Positions 1 through 8,241 of a DNA stretch of 17,299 nucleotides are shown here, one piece after another (positions within the stretch are counted from its first letter, which is position 1; each line of letters begins with the position of its first letter). The DNA is from Desulfobacteraceae bacterium (lineage in GTDB: Bacteria; Desulfobacterota; Desulfobacteria; Desulfobacterales; BuS5): the NCBI GenBank assembly GCA_030592105.1, contig JAUVKE010000017.1:1-17299 (forward strand), in the 5' to 3' direction. Below the pieces are notes generated by a model. It was not told the DNA's origin. It did no database searches and was given only the letters and a program-made list of their open reading frames with translations. The translations under genes were made by a program, and so were the position numbers.

Positions 1-387
1 CCGATCTAAAATAACAAAAATCTTGAAATAGCTTGCTATTCCTGCAACTTTTGTGATTTTTGATCGAACAAACCTAACCAAAATCTGTGCGCCTACTTGT
101 GGAAGTTATTTCGTCCCTGTTCCTAAAGGCTTTCAATTTGTACTCAAAAGATGAATCGTCGAAAGAACATTTAGGTGATTTCAGCAGGACAGAAGGCTTA
201 TGATTGAATATGAGAGAGAGTTGTTCCACTGAAACCATGGCCTGTATTGCATCATGAAAAGATGCTTGGACGTTACAAATAATTTTTAAAACAGGCTCTT
301 AAGTAGTTATTCGATTTATATATTACCCCATCTCAGGGAAGAAATAAGGTAATATATAAATTTAAAAAACAAAAAATACCGCTAATT
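1..387. other. Intergenic region downstream of the DUF1302 tandem
   Basis: No open frame of useful length enters from the left edge: all three plus frames meet a stop within the first 30 bases. The stretch is AT-rich. It carries a 22-nt segment at 95-116 that matches 8295-8316 at 19 of 22 positions, and an AT-rich inverted repeat near the gene end (listed separately). DUF1329, which often sits beside DUF1302 genes, is not present here. Confidence 0.6.
314..361. repeat. AT-rich inverted repeat after the DUF1302 gene
   Basis: Perfect 14-nt arms at 314-327 and 348-361 (core TTTATATATTACC and its complement) are separated by a 20-nt loop. It lies 27 nt beyond the stop codon of the minus-strand gene, where a transcription end would be expected. 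No U-tract follows the stem in the minus direction, so it is not a canonical intrinsic terminator. It may instead be a 3'-end stabilising hairpin. Confidence 0.5.
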
Positions 388-2196
388 TTACCAATTATAC
401 CCCACTGTAAATGAGAGTTCACCTGTTTTAATCAAATTAACAGGTGTAGTAAAAGCACCGGTGGCATTGCGGGAATAACGGTTGGAGCTTGTCCCGTTTC
501 CATTGGGTTGATCTCCCCAGAATCCCATGAATCCAAACCTGTAAAACCATTTTCCATCCTTTGTATATTTTATGGACAGACTCGTCATCCATGCATCTTC
601 AGGATCATACATAACAAATAATTCAGGATGAATTTTCCCCCCCATATAATCTGTCCAGAAAAAACCTGTGAGCCTGTAACTGTCATCCTGATCCCATGGC
701 CTGTGCACGGAATCATAATCAAAATCACAAATATGTTTCCAGTAGGCCTGCAATGATGCATTTATCATATTATGAGAATTCATCCATCTTATCCAGAAAG
801 ATTTATCAAACCCGACCAGAGCCTGATAAACCCTGTGCATGGTATACCCCTTCATACTCGGTTCAAGGCCGAATTCCATATCAGGAAAAGCATCCGCCAG
901 AGCCCCCAGGGCATCCTTTGTCAAAGTACCGTAAAAAAGCTGGGTAAAAGGATCTGCAGTATCGTAAAAAGACATCTTGCTTACTATATTTCCTTCTGCC
1001 CTTATAACAGCATTAATACAGGAGACATATGTATTAAATGAGATCCCGTACATATCCTGTTCAGGATGCTCAAAAATCAATGCCGGCCGGGTCAGACCTT
1101 CGGAAAGATTAATCGCAGGGTCATCCTGGTATGTACGTAGATAATAGAGGCTAACCTCTGAGGAACCATAAGCCAGTCTCACCTTTCCCCCATATTCCAT
1201 ATTATCAATATTACTTGCAGGGACATCTTCCACCAGTTCAATGGGACCCGGGGATTCATAAGAAGCACCTATTAAATTACCCAGGGGACTATCTGCAAAA
1301 TTTGGGAGAGTCTCCATAAGAAGTTTACACCCGTCGGAGACCGATAGTCCATTATCATAATCCAGAATGGGACCGAGCAAATCATTCATGCCTGGGCCTA
1401 TTTTTCCTAGCCTCTCTTCCAGAAATTCAGTCAGAGTCGGTATTCCCCAGTCTTTTACAGACTTGAATCCAAAAGCATATGGTGCATTATTATGATCATA
1501 GGGATCTGTTAAAGATGAATCAAGGGGAGCAAACTGATGGGGACGGATGTCCGGAATTGCCACAAACTGAAAATCTATGGAATTAAAAGGGCCGACCATA
1601 CCTGTGGAATAATCGAGTCTTGCCATCCACAGAGGAATTGCAAGGTCTTCAGGTTTGTCAAAAAACATTTTATTGGAGTTATCCTGGGGATTTATTATAT
1701 TTACAACATTAAATCCATCAGCCTCACCCCATTGAACTATCTGCCTTCCCAGACGTAATACCACGCTCTGCTGCGCACCGAATTCAGAGACTATATCAAC
1801 AAAAGCCTCCCTAAGATCATTTTCAACCTTTAAATCATCCTTTCCAAGTTCAAAATCTGAAGGGCTCTTATCCCGCACATTATCCCATCTATCTGTTACA
1901 TCAAAAACTGCATCATAGGAACCTCTGTAGGTGAGAAAAAACTTGTTCACCTGTATATTTCCAAAACCCATATTTTCAGGACGAATGGTAAGATCAAATT
2001 TCAATTCGGTTAACCACTGGGAACATGTAACCGAGTCCATAAATTTGTTCTGAAAACCGTTTGTATCCCTTAGTACATAATTTGACTGCAAACGACCGTG
2101 AAAATCGGTGGTTAATGAATAACTGTAATTTGCATTAAAGCAAATCCCCAAACAAACCAAAACAACCATAAACGTACGAAATACCATACTTTTCAT
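388..2196 (-). CDS. DUF1302 family outer-membrane protein, copy 1
   Basis: The predicted protein has 602 residues. It starts with a Sec signal peptide (basic MKSMVFR, then a hydrophobic run to about residue 27), continues with a beta-rich body full of Asp, Tyr, Trp and Gly, and ends TVGYNW; a C-terminal aromatic residue is the usual outer-membrane beta-barrel targeting signal. The motif region QIVQWGEADGFNVVNIINP is characteristic of DUF1302 proteins, which commonly accompany RND exporters of hydrophobic compounds. The start at 2196 is chosen because GAAAGGGG at 2202-2209 lies 5 nt upstream; the longer reading from a TTG at 2253 would put 19 non-signal residues ahead of the signal peptide. 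The protein is closely similar over its whole length to the gene at 2470-4254, but has about 7 extra residues in the loop after WGIPTLTEF and differs in the following loops. The family is a confident call; the substrate and pore function are inferred. Confidence 0.85.
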   Translation of the reverse strand: MKSMVFRTFMVVLVCLGICFNANYSYSLTTDFHGRLQSNYVLRDTNGFQNKFMDSVTCSQWLTELKFDLTIRPENMGFGNIQVNKFFLTYRGSYDAVFDVTDRWDNVRDKSPSDFELGKDDLKVENDLREAFVDIVSEFGAQQSVVLRLGRQIVQWGEADGFNVVNIINPQDNSNKMFFDKPEDLAIPLWMARLDYSTGMVGPFNSIDFQFVAIPDIRPHQFAPLDSSLTDPYDHNNAPYAFGFKSVKDWGIPTLTEFLEERLGKIGPGMNDLLGPILDYDNGLSVSDGCKLLMETLPNFADSPLGNLIGASYESPGPIELVEDVPASNIDNMEYGGKVRLAYGSSEVSLYYLRTYQDDPAINLSEGLTRPALIFEHPEQDMYGISFNTYVSCINAVIRAEGNIVSKMSFYDTADPFTQLFYGTLTKDALGALADAFPDMEFGLEPSMKGYTMHRVYQALVGFDKSFWIRWMNSHNMINASLQAYWKHICDFDYDSVHRPWDQDDSYRLTGFFWTDYMGGKIHPELFVMYDPEDAWMTSLSIKYTKDGKWFYRFGFMGFWGDQPNGNGTSSNRYSRNATGAFTTPVNLIKTGELSFTVGYNW

Positions 2197-2225
2197 TGAT
2201 ACCCCTTTCAAAGTTGACTCAGTAA

Positions 2226-2253
2226 AAATTAATAAAAAATTACAAATCGTCAA
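2226..2253 (-). promoter_or_regulatory. Candidate sigma-70 promoter for DUF1302 copy 1
   Basis: On the minus strand TTGACG (2253-2248) is followed after 16 nt by TAATTT (2231-2226), about 30 nt upstream of the ATG at 2196. The -35 matches the consensus at 5 of 6 positions; the -10 is weak. The strong hairpin at 2401-2450 upstream makes an own promoter for this gene plausible. Confidence 0.3.
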
Positions 2254-2400
2254 GCAACGATCCTAATAAATAAATTCAATATCCGCAGTACCCGGTCAGA
2301 AAGTTGTAAATGGCCGAATTTAAAACCTACCCCAATATTATCATTACTCCTATTATTACTTTCATGTGATTTTATTTCATTATAAAGTTACTACAAAATA

Positions 2401-2450
2401 TGATTAAAAAATAATTCAGACATTTTTATGCCTGAATTATTTTTTAATCA
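2401..2450. terminator. Long hairpin between the two DUF1302 genes
   Basis: Perfect 19-nt arms lie at 2401-2419 and 2432-2450. After one mismatch a further 3 bp (CAT/ATG) close a TTTT tetraloop. The stem starts 20 nt downstream of the stop of the gene at 2470-4254. It is AT-rich with A- and T-tracts inside the arms, so in either direction a U-run forms the 3' side of the stem. This fits a bidirectional terminator or attenuator that separates the paralogues. There is no GC-rich core, so termination strength is uncertain. Confidence 0.6.
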
Positions 2451-2469
2451 CACTTTGAAATCTTTAACC

Positions 2470-4254
2470 CTACCAGTAATATCCCACAGTAAAGGAGAGT
2501 TCACCTATTTTAGTCAAATTAACAGGCATGGTAAAAGGACCTGTTCCATTGGAGCTGTAAGGTGAGGCTGAAGTTCCGTTTCCATCTGTAACATCTCCCC
2601 AGAACCCCATGAATCCAAATTTATAAAACCAGCTGGCACCCTTTTTAAATGTCACGGAAAGGTTGGTCATCCATGCATCCTCTGTATCATACATTATAAA
2701 GAGTTCAGGATGAATCTTCCCTGAGTTATAATCTGTCCAGAAAAAACCTGTGAGCCTGTAATTATCATCCTGTTCCCAGGGTGTATATATTTTGTCATAA
2801 TCATAATCACATATATGCTTCCAGTAAGCCTGCAGTGAGGCATTTATCATGTTATGGGAGTTCAAACTCCTTATCCAGAAAGATTTATCAAATCCGACCA
2901 GGCCCTGATAAACCCTGTGCATGGAAAAACCCTCATAACCGGGTTCACGATCCATTTCAAACCTGGATGAAATCATGGGGCCTAAAATGGGACCCAGAGC
3001 AGATGAAGGGAGAGTCCCGAAAAGATCATCCACAAATGGCTCAGAAAGATCAAAAACAGAGGCCTTGCTTACAATATTACCCTCGGCCCGTATAACAGCA
3101 TTTATAGCAGAAACATATGTGTTAAAGGAGAAACCATACATATCCTGTTCAGGATGCTCAAAATAAAAAGCGTTTTCATATCCATAAAGTCCATGGCTTA
3201 AATTGATTGCAGGATCATCCTGATATGTTCGAAGATAGTAAAAACTGACCTCCGAGTTCCCATAGGAGAGCCTGATCTTCCCCCCATACTCCATATTGCC
3301 CAGGGTGCTGCTGGGAACATCTTCATAAAACTGAATTGGAGGATGTGGTCCATAATCACCGCCAATAAGGGCGGATAGAGCGGGAAGGGTTTCCATCATC
3401 AGCTTGCTTCCGTCGGAAACGGATAATCCATTATCATATCCTATTAAATTGGCTCCAAGGCCCCTAAACTTTTGCTCGGCAAAGAGTGTCATGGCTGGAA
3501 TTCCCCAATCCTTAACCTCCTTGAATCCAAAGGCATAGGGTGCATTATTATGGCTGTATGGATCAGTGAAGGATGTATCTAAAGGGGCAAACTGATGGGG
3601 CCGGATATCAGGAATGGCCACAAGCTGCAAATCTATGGAATTAAAAGGGCCGATCATACCCGTGGAATAATCGAGCCTTGCCATCCAAAGAGGAATTGCA
3701 AGGTCATCAGGTTTGTCAAAAAACATTTTATTGGAGTTATCCTGGGGATTTATTATATTTACAACATTAAATCCATCAGCCTCACCCCATTGAACTATCT
3801 GCCTTCCCAGGCGTAATACCACGCTCTGCTCTTCTCCAAATTCGGAGACAAAATCTACAAAAGCCTCCCTAAGATCATTTTCAACCTTTAAATCATCCTT
3901 GCCAAGTTCAAAATCGCTGGGGCTTTTATCTCTGACATCATCCCATTTATCTGTTACATCAAAAACAGCATCATAGGAGCCCCTGTAGCTTAAGAAAATT
4001 TTGTCCAGCGATATATTAGCATAAGTCATCTTCTCAGGGCGAATAGTAAGATCGAACTTAAGCTCGGTTAACCACTGGGAGCATGTAACCGAGTCCATAA
4101 ATTTATTCTGAAAACCGTTTGTATCCCTTAATACATAATTTGACTGTAAACGGCCGTGAAAATCTGTTTTTAATGCATAAGAATAATCCGCATCAAGGCA
4201 AATCCCGGCTGAAACCAGAATCGTCAAACAAAAACCAAACAAAAACCTCTTCAT
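2470..4254 (-). CDS. DUF1302 family outer-membrane protein, copy 2
   Basis: The predicted protein has 594 residues, with signal peptide MKRFLFGFCLTILVSAGIC and a probable cleavage near the SYA motif at about residue 28. The beta-rich body ends TVGYYW, the terminal aromatic signal of outer-membrane barrels. The first 190 mature residues are nearly the same as in the neighbouring copy. Differences concentrate in presumed loops (after WGIPAMTLF, around the PHPPIQFYEDVP segment and the ESGYEG-like region near residue 430). The start at 4254 is supported by AGGAGAT at 4261-4267, 8 nt upstream of the ATG counted from GGAG; a start at 4272 would place this ribosome site inside the gene. It follows the RND exporter by 386 nt on the same strand. 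The most likely role is an outer-membrane partner of that exporter; which compound it handles cannot be read from the sequence. Confidence 0.85.
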   Translation of the reverse strand: MKRFLFGFCLTILVSAGICLDADYSYALKTDFHGRLQSNYVLRDTNGFQNKFMDSVTCSQWLTELKFDLTIRPEKMTYANISLDKIFLSYRGSYDAVFDVTDKWDDVRDKSPSDFELGKDDLKVENDLREAFVDFVSEFGEEQSVVLRLGRQIVQWGEADGFNVVNIINPQDNSNKMFFDKPDDLAIPLWMARLDYSTGMIGPFNSIDLQLVAIPDIRPHQFAPLDTSFTDPYSHNNAPYAFGFKEVKDWGIPAMTLFAEQKFRGLGANLIGYDNGLSVSDGSKLMMETLPALSALIGGDYGPHPPIQFYEDVPSSTLGNMEYGGKIRLSYGNSEVSFYYLRTYQDDPAINLSHGLYGYENAFYFEHPEQDMYGFSFNTYVSAINAVIRAEGNIVSKASVFDLSEPFVDDLFGTLPSSALGPILGPMISSRFEMDREPGYEGFSMHRVYQGLVGFDKSFWIRSLNSHNMINASLQAYWKHICDYDYDKIYTPWEQDDNYRLTGFFWTDYNSGKIHPELFIMYDTEDAWMTNLSVTFKKGASWFYKFGFMGFWGDVTDGNGTSASPYSSNGTGPFTMPVNLTKIGELSFTVGYYW

Positions 4255-4273
4255 TATTAAATCTCCTACCACA

Positions 4274-4369
4274 GGCTTTTAAGAAAATTAATTTTAAAAA
4301 GGGCCCGGGAAGGAATAACTCTTGTAAATCTCCAGCCGATAACAGATTCAAAATAATTTTCTTAAAGCC
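4274..4369 (-). promoter_or_regulatory. Structured 5' leader of DUF1302 copy 2
   Basis: A 22-nt arm at 4274-4295 and a 20-nt arm at 4350-4369 are complementary apart from two single-base bulges (GGCTTT-AAGAAAATT core). They enclose about 54 nt that include a GC-rich GGGCCCGGG block. The base of the stem is 7 nt from the Shine-Dalgarno sequence of the gene at 4254. A folded leader that affects translation or mRNA stability is possible. No known riboswitch class was recognised. Confidence 0.4.
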
Positions 4370-4640
4370 TATACAACATAAAATTATTACAATATAAAGA
4401 ACCACAAACATAAACTTACTACAAAATAAGAAACTAATAATTACGTAAAAAAACTTTTACGTAATTCTCAAAACTTACAACCTATTTCCAAATACCCTTA
4501 TCGATTTTATCTCCTGATTTTAAACATAGCTGTTTAAACAGAATCACGATATCGAATAAGCGATATATAGTTCAGTGCCCAAAGAAAATTAGAAAATTTC
4601 GTTCAGGCACTAGTTAAATTATAGCCTTCGGCTTAAAATT
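4370..4640. other. Hairpin-rich spacer between exporter and DUF1302 copy 2
   Basis: No credible gene is seen. The stretch holds several small inverted repeats: 12-nt arms 4439-4450/4455-4466 (AATTACGTAAAA, loop AAAC), 8-nt arms 4519-4526/4531-4538 (TTTAAACA, loop TAGC), and 6-nt arms 4574-4579/4606-4611 (AGTGCC). An 18-nt segment at 4411-4428 matches 2383-2400 with one difference. Together with the long leader stem, this makes the 386-nt gap unusually structured for an operon spacer. Confidence 0.5.
4439..4466. terminator. Perfect 12-bp hairpin, possible terminator of the exporter gene
   Basis: Arms AATTACGTAAAA (4439-4450) and its complement (4455-4466) enclose a 4-nt loop. On the minus strand the stem is followed by ATTAGTTTC rather than a clean U-run, and it lies 175 nt beyond the exporter stop. 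Termination is therefore possible but unproven. Confidence 0.35.
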
Positions 4641-4648
4641 TTAAGCCG
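4629..4648. repeat. 20-bp perfect palindrome across the exporter stop codon
   Basis: CGGCTTAAAA at 4629-4638 is followed directly by its reverse complement at 4639-4648. The TAA stop of the RND gene (4643-4641) lies inside it. A perfect dyad can fold with a small AATT loop and may serve as a 3'-end element or as an intrinsic terminator without a clear U-tail. Confidence 0.45.
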
Positions 4649-7058
4649 CAGCGCCTGCCATCTCGGCTCGCAGCTGTACTTCCTGTACAAATTTCGGCCT
4701 GAAAAGTCCTGAAAGTGTGGGAATAAGTACAAGGGCACAGATCATGTTAAAGAGCATGAGAAGAAGAATCAAAAGCCCCATTTCAGCGGAAAATTTCATT
4801 GGGGAAAAAAGCCAGAATCCCACGCCTATGGCCTCTGCAAACGCTGTGAACATAATTACCTTTCCTGTTGTCATAAGGGTAACAAGCCTTGCCTGGTAAA
4901 AAGTATCACAATTCATGCATTCTTCCTTAAGGCGGCTCATTAAATATATTCCATAATCTATTCCCACCCCTACGCCTATGGCGGTAACAGGAAGAGAGCT
5001 TATATTAAGATCTATCTTTAAAAGAAGCATGATAATTTCACAAAGAATCTGCGCTATGGCAAGGGGAACCAAGAGTATAAGGGCTATTTTGACAGATCTA
5101 TAGGTTATCAAACACAAACAGAATGTTGTGGCAAGTATAACCACAAGTATTGCCCAGAATGACCACTCAACCTCTTCATTTACAGCGGCTAGAATACCAA
5201 GAATTCCTGCAGCAACCCTTAAACGGATCTTGCTGTCCGGATTTTTATCAATTTCATCCCTTAGATCTTTAAGCTGCTGTATGGCGTCCTTGATACTATC
5301 ATGGCTGTAATCCCTTAAAAATGCGGTTACAGTGGCATTGGTATAATCAGGGAGACTGATAAACTGATCCATTTCCCCTGGAGCCATACTGGCTGAGAGT
5401 TGAAAAAATATCTGTCCAAGATATCTTTTTGTCCTGGGAATCATATCCCACTTGGGAGAACCTTCATGGTACACCCTGTAAATCTTACGCACCAGATCCG
5501 CAAGGCTTATGGTACCCCCCACACCATATATTTTATCCTTCATAAAAAGGCCGAGATCGTCCATTACCCTCAAAGAATCACGATCTTTAATGGCCCCTTC
5601 CTCTTTTCCCTGGAGAACCACTATGAGCCTTGATGCCCCAGCAAAATCCTGATTCATCTTCCGCATGGCCACACTATAGGAATGATCAGGGTATAATATC
5701 GCACCCCCGGCACTGGAATCTCCAACCTTGAGCATCTTAACAGTAAAAAAACCGCCAAAAACAAGAACAAGAATAACCAGAGTTCCCACAGGTTTTCTCA
5801 TTTTCTGGCTTGAGAAGAAATGGAGAACATTTGTAAGGACAGTGAAAAAATTTTTTCTGTCCGATAGTTGGTCAATGTCCTTATTTTGCAGGCTCTTATC
5901 ATCAACTGAAGGATTATACCATAAAGAGATCACTATGGGATTAAGAACCATTACAGCAAGGAAAATACTTATGATCCAGAAGGATGAAAAATATGCAAGT
6001 TTCTGCATTAACGGTATTGTTGCAACACATATGGTCAAAACACCGAGTCCGTCTGTTAGAATTGCAAGAAGAGCTGGTGGGTAAAGCTCAGCATATGCAG
6101 ATATAATTGCTTTATATTTATCCTTTCTCTGCACAAACTCCAGGTGAAATCTTTCAAGGCACTGACAGGAGTGGGAGAGTGCCCTGGCTGAAAGAAGAAC
6201 AGGAATTACAAGCAAAAGTGGATCAAGTGTAATACCGACTGCTGCCGCAAATCCTAAACCCCATATGGCACTTACAGCCGCTGACATAAGGGGAATCAGC
6301 ATCCCTGCAAGTCTTCTAAAATAGAGAAAAACTAAAATGGCAAGAGCGCCCACAGTTAAACCTAAAATAGCCATAATCTGATACACATAATGGCTTATCC
6401 AGGCATAGAGCATGGGATACCCGCCCACATAACACTTATGGTTTTCATCTTCCACAGAACCGGTTAATTTTTTCACTTCTGCAAACAGATAATCTAAATC
6501 AACACCCTCTTCCCAGAAACCTGCATATACAACAGCCGATTTATCATCCAGGGAAATATAAAATCCTTTAATACCCTCATTTGCATAAACAATCTGTTTA
6601 AATCTTGCACATTCTTCCGGGGTTTCAGGAATCCCTTCCGCCATTAATGGATGAAGCCCCACACCCTGGTAACTGATTCTTACCTGTTTTACCCTGGGGT
6701 GCGCTATGGAACTGACCTGAATAGGATTGCATCCCTTAATTCGAAGGGCGCCCTGGGTTAATACACTGATTTTGGTAAGAGTATCAGGCTGATATATATC
6801 CTTCCCATCTGTCCGTTCTATAATCATGGTAAGAACATTTGCTGAGCCGAACATCTTCCTGAATTCCTTATACATCTGGATATATTCATGCTTGGGAGGA
6901 TATATTTCAAAGAAATCTGTTTTCACCTCCAGCTTTGTAAGAACAGTATATAATGACAAAGCGGTGATCACCGCAATCAGGCAGAGTATGATAACACGGT
7001 TTTTCAGCTGGAATTCCAGCACATCCTGCCACCTTTGACTTGCTACACTTTTTCTCAT
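4641..7058 (-). CDS. RND/MMPL-type inner-membrane exporter (COG1033-like)
   Basis: The predicted protein has 805 residues with the duplicated RND layout. One membrane helix (about 21-42) is followed by a periplasmic domain (43-225) and five helices (226-380); after a cytosolic linker comes helix 7 (about 423-442), a second periplasmic domain (443-630) and five more helices (631-787). The second half keeps GVGVGIDYGIYL at 695-706, with the Asp701-Tyr702 pair typical of MMPL/HpnN-type proton relay. The matching place in the first half (LLLVIPVLLSARALSHS, 281-297) has no acidic residue, as is common in this subfamily. GGAG at 7069-7072 lies 10 nt before the ATG. The gene sits between a Ycf48-like protein and two DUF1302 barrels, a set repeatedly associated with transport of hydrophobic molecules or lipids. 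The substrate is unknown. It is shorter than AcrB-type pumps and needs no AcrA-type adaptor by family precedent. Confidence 0.85.
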   Translation of the reverse strand: MRKSVASQRWQDVLEFQLKNRVIILCLIAVITALSLYTVLTKLEVKTDFFEIYPPKHEYIQMYKEFRKMFGSANVLTMIIERTDGKDIYQPDTLTKISVLTQGALRIKGCNPIQVSSIAHPRVKQVRISYQGVGLHPLMAEGIPETPEECARFKQIVYANEGIKGFYISLDDKSAVVYAGFWEEGVDLDYLFAEVKKLTGSVEDENHKCYVGGYPMLYAWISHYVYQIMAILGLTVGALAILVFLYFRRLAGMLIPLMSAAVSAIWGLGFAAAVGITLDPLLLVIPVLLSARALSHSCQCLERFHLEFVQRKDKYKAIISAYAELYPPALLAILTDGLGVLTICVATIPLMQKLAYFSSFWIISIFLAVMVLNPIVISLWYNPSVDDKSLQNKDIDQLSDRKNFFTVLTNVLHFFSSQKMRKPVGTLVILVLVFGGFFTVKMLKVGDSSAGGAILYPDHSYSVAMRKMNQDFAGASRLIVVLQGKEEGAIKDRDSLRVMDDLGLFMKDKIYGVGGTISLADLVRKIYRVYHEGSPKWDMIPRTKRYLGQIFFQLSASMAPGEMDQFISLPDYTNATVTAFLRDYSHDSIKDAIQQLKDLRDEIDKNPDSKIRLRVAAGILGILAAVNEEVEWSFWAILVVILATTFCLCLITYRSVKIALILLVPLAIAQILCEIIMLLLKIDLNISSLPVTAIGVGVGIDYGIYLMSRLKEECMNCDTFYQARLVTLMTTGKVIMFTAFAEAIGVGFWLFSPMKFSAEMGLLILLLMLFNMICALVLIPTLSGLFRPKFVQEVQLRAEMAGAAA

Positions 7059-7165
7059 ATTTTATTTTCTCCACAAAATATTATTAAATGCCTGACTAAA
7101 AGCTCATCGGGTGCCCTAACTTTTAGAAAAATCCTTTGACACCGGTATTTGAGACTAAAACAGGT

Positions 7166-8158
7166 TTATTTAAAAACTTCCCCAAACTTGCCATTGTTAA
7201 AAAAAAGCATAGATCCGTGGGCTCCAGCCATGATAAACCGGTTGCTTCCGGCATAAGCCAGAGATTGCATCCACGACTGACTCACATGTAGTGGAGCAGG
7301 AATCGGCGACCAGGTCTTGCCGGCATTTTCTGTTGCATATATAAGGGCAAGTTCTCCCACAGCAAGTCCATGGGACCCTGAAAGTTTAACCTTGTAAAAT
7401 GAAATGGGTCCCACCCTGTTAAGAGTCCAGTTTTTACCTCCGTCTTCAGTATAACAGCCAAATCCCTCCATCCCCATGGCAATACCATGTCCGTTTTGAT
7501 TAAAAGATATGGTGAAAAAAGTACGCCCCTCACCCAAGTCAAGGCGATCCCACGTTCTCCCACGATCCGTGGTATGAAAGATAACACCGGCTTCCGCTGC
7601 TATCCATCCCTCATCTGCATTTATAAAATCCATATCATAAAGGACTATATCCTCGGGCAGGGAAACATCCTCCCAGGTTTTTCCGCCGTCTTCTGTAAGA
7701 GCTATTTTCCCCCAGTCACCAGCTGCAACGCCATGGAGGGGGTCAGTAAATTTAATGCAGAGAAAATGCACATCCAAAGGTGTTTTTTGTGTAACCCAGG
7801 TATCTCCGCCATCTTTTGTTGCAAGAATAGTCCCCCATTGACCCGCTGCCCAGCCTGTATCCTTATCCAGAAATGAAAGATCAAGTACAGAAAAATTACC
7901 GCCGTAACCAATATCTTTCCACGTAGCACCTGAATCCTCGGATTTAAAAATAATCCCGCCACGTCCGCAAGTATATACATACCGGCCGTCAACAAACTCC
8001 AAATCAAAAAGGCTGTAATCGAGTTGCTTATAACTCAAAAGTTCAGCCTTTTTATCGGCAAAAGCAGATTTTAATACTGAATTATCTGTGGCAAAAAAAA
8101 GAAACCCAACGATAATCGTAATAAAAAAAAGCTTCCATCTACCAATTTTTTTCTTCAT
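7166..8158 (-). CDS. Secreted Ycf48/BNR-repeat beta-propeller protein
   Basis: The predicted protein has 330 residues. A strongly basic start (MKKKIGRWK) and hydrophobic core (LFFITIIVGFLFFAT) ending near AFA at about residue 34 form a signal peptide, so the protein should be periplasmic. Six Asp-box/BNR motifs follow at regular spacing: DSGATW, DGGDTW, DGGKTW, DRGRTW, DGGKNW and NAGKTW, with intervening GWAAG or GIAMG strands. This matches a Ycf48/HCF136-like propeller. In photosynthetic organisms Ycf48 is a photosystem II assembly factor, but in non-phototrophs relatives sit beside DUF1302 and RND genes and are thought to be accessory envelope proteins. The start at 8158 is set by a full AGGAGG at 8168-8173 with a 9-nt gap; a TTG at 8167 would abut that site. 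It is the first gene of the minus-strand module, 107 nt before the exporter. Confidence 0.85.
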   Translation of the reverse strand: MKKKIGRWKLFFITIIVGFLFFATDNSVLKSAFADKKAELLSYKQLDYSLFDLEFVDGRYVYTCGRGGIIFKSEDSGATWKDIGYGGNFSVLDLSFLDKDTGWAAGQWGTILATKDGGDTWVTQKTPLDVHFLCIKFTDPLHGVAAGDWGKIALTEDGGKTWEDVSLPEDIVLYDMDFINADEGWIAAEAGVIFHTTDRGRTWDRLDLGEGRTFFTISFNQNGHGIAMGMEGFGCYTEDGGKNWTLNRVGPISFYKVKLSGSHGLAVGELALIYATENAGKTWSPIPAPLHVSQSWMQSLAYAGSNRFIMAGAHGSMLFFNNGKFGEVFK

Positions 8159-8203
8159 TAATCCCAACCTCCTGTTGATAACAGATTATTAACTGCACAA
8201 GAT

Positions 8204-8231
8204 TTTATAAAAAGAACACAAGTAGATCCAA
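8204..8231 (-). promoter_or_regulatory. Candidate promoter of the Ycf48/RND/DUF1302 module
   Basis: On the minus strand TTGGAT (8231-8226) and TATAAA (8209-8204) are 16 nt apart. They would give a leader of about 40 nt ahead of the AGGAGG and the ATG at 8158. An imperfect inverted repeat starts 10 nt upstream of the -35, a usual place for an activator site. Confidence 0.4.
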
Positions 8232-8241
8232 TATATTTTAA

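Noticed and set aside
1537..3816. Plus-strand frames at 1537-1758 and 3595-3816 that encode similar 73-residue products
   Set aside because: Both are antisense to the same conserved part of the two DUF1302 genes. Their likeness follows from the duplication, and neither has a ribosome site or family features.
4193..4411. Minus-strand 72-codon frame with a hydrophobic start upstream of DUF1302 copy 2
   Set aside because: It overlaps the signal-peptide region of the real gene in another frame and runs through the leader stem-loop. No Shine-Dalgarno sequence fits, and the hydrophobicity follows from AT-rich DNA.
7096..7126. 7-bp inverted repeat (CTAAAAG/CTTTTAG) between the Ycf48 and RND genes as a terminator
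   Set aside because: The stem is short and AT-rich with a 17-nt loop and no U-run, so a terminator between these two genes is not supported.
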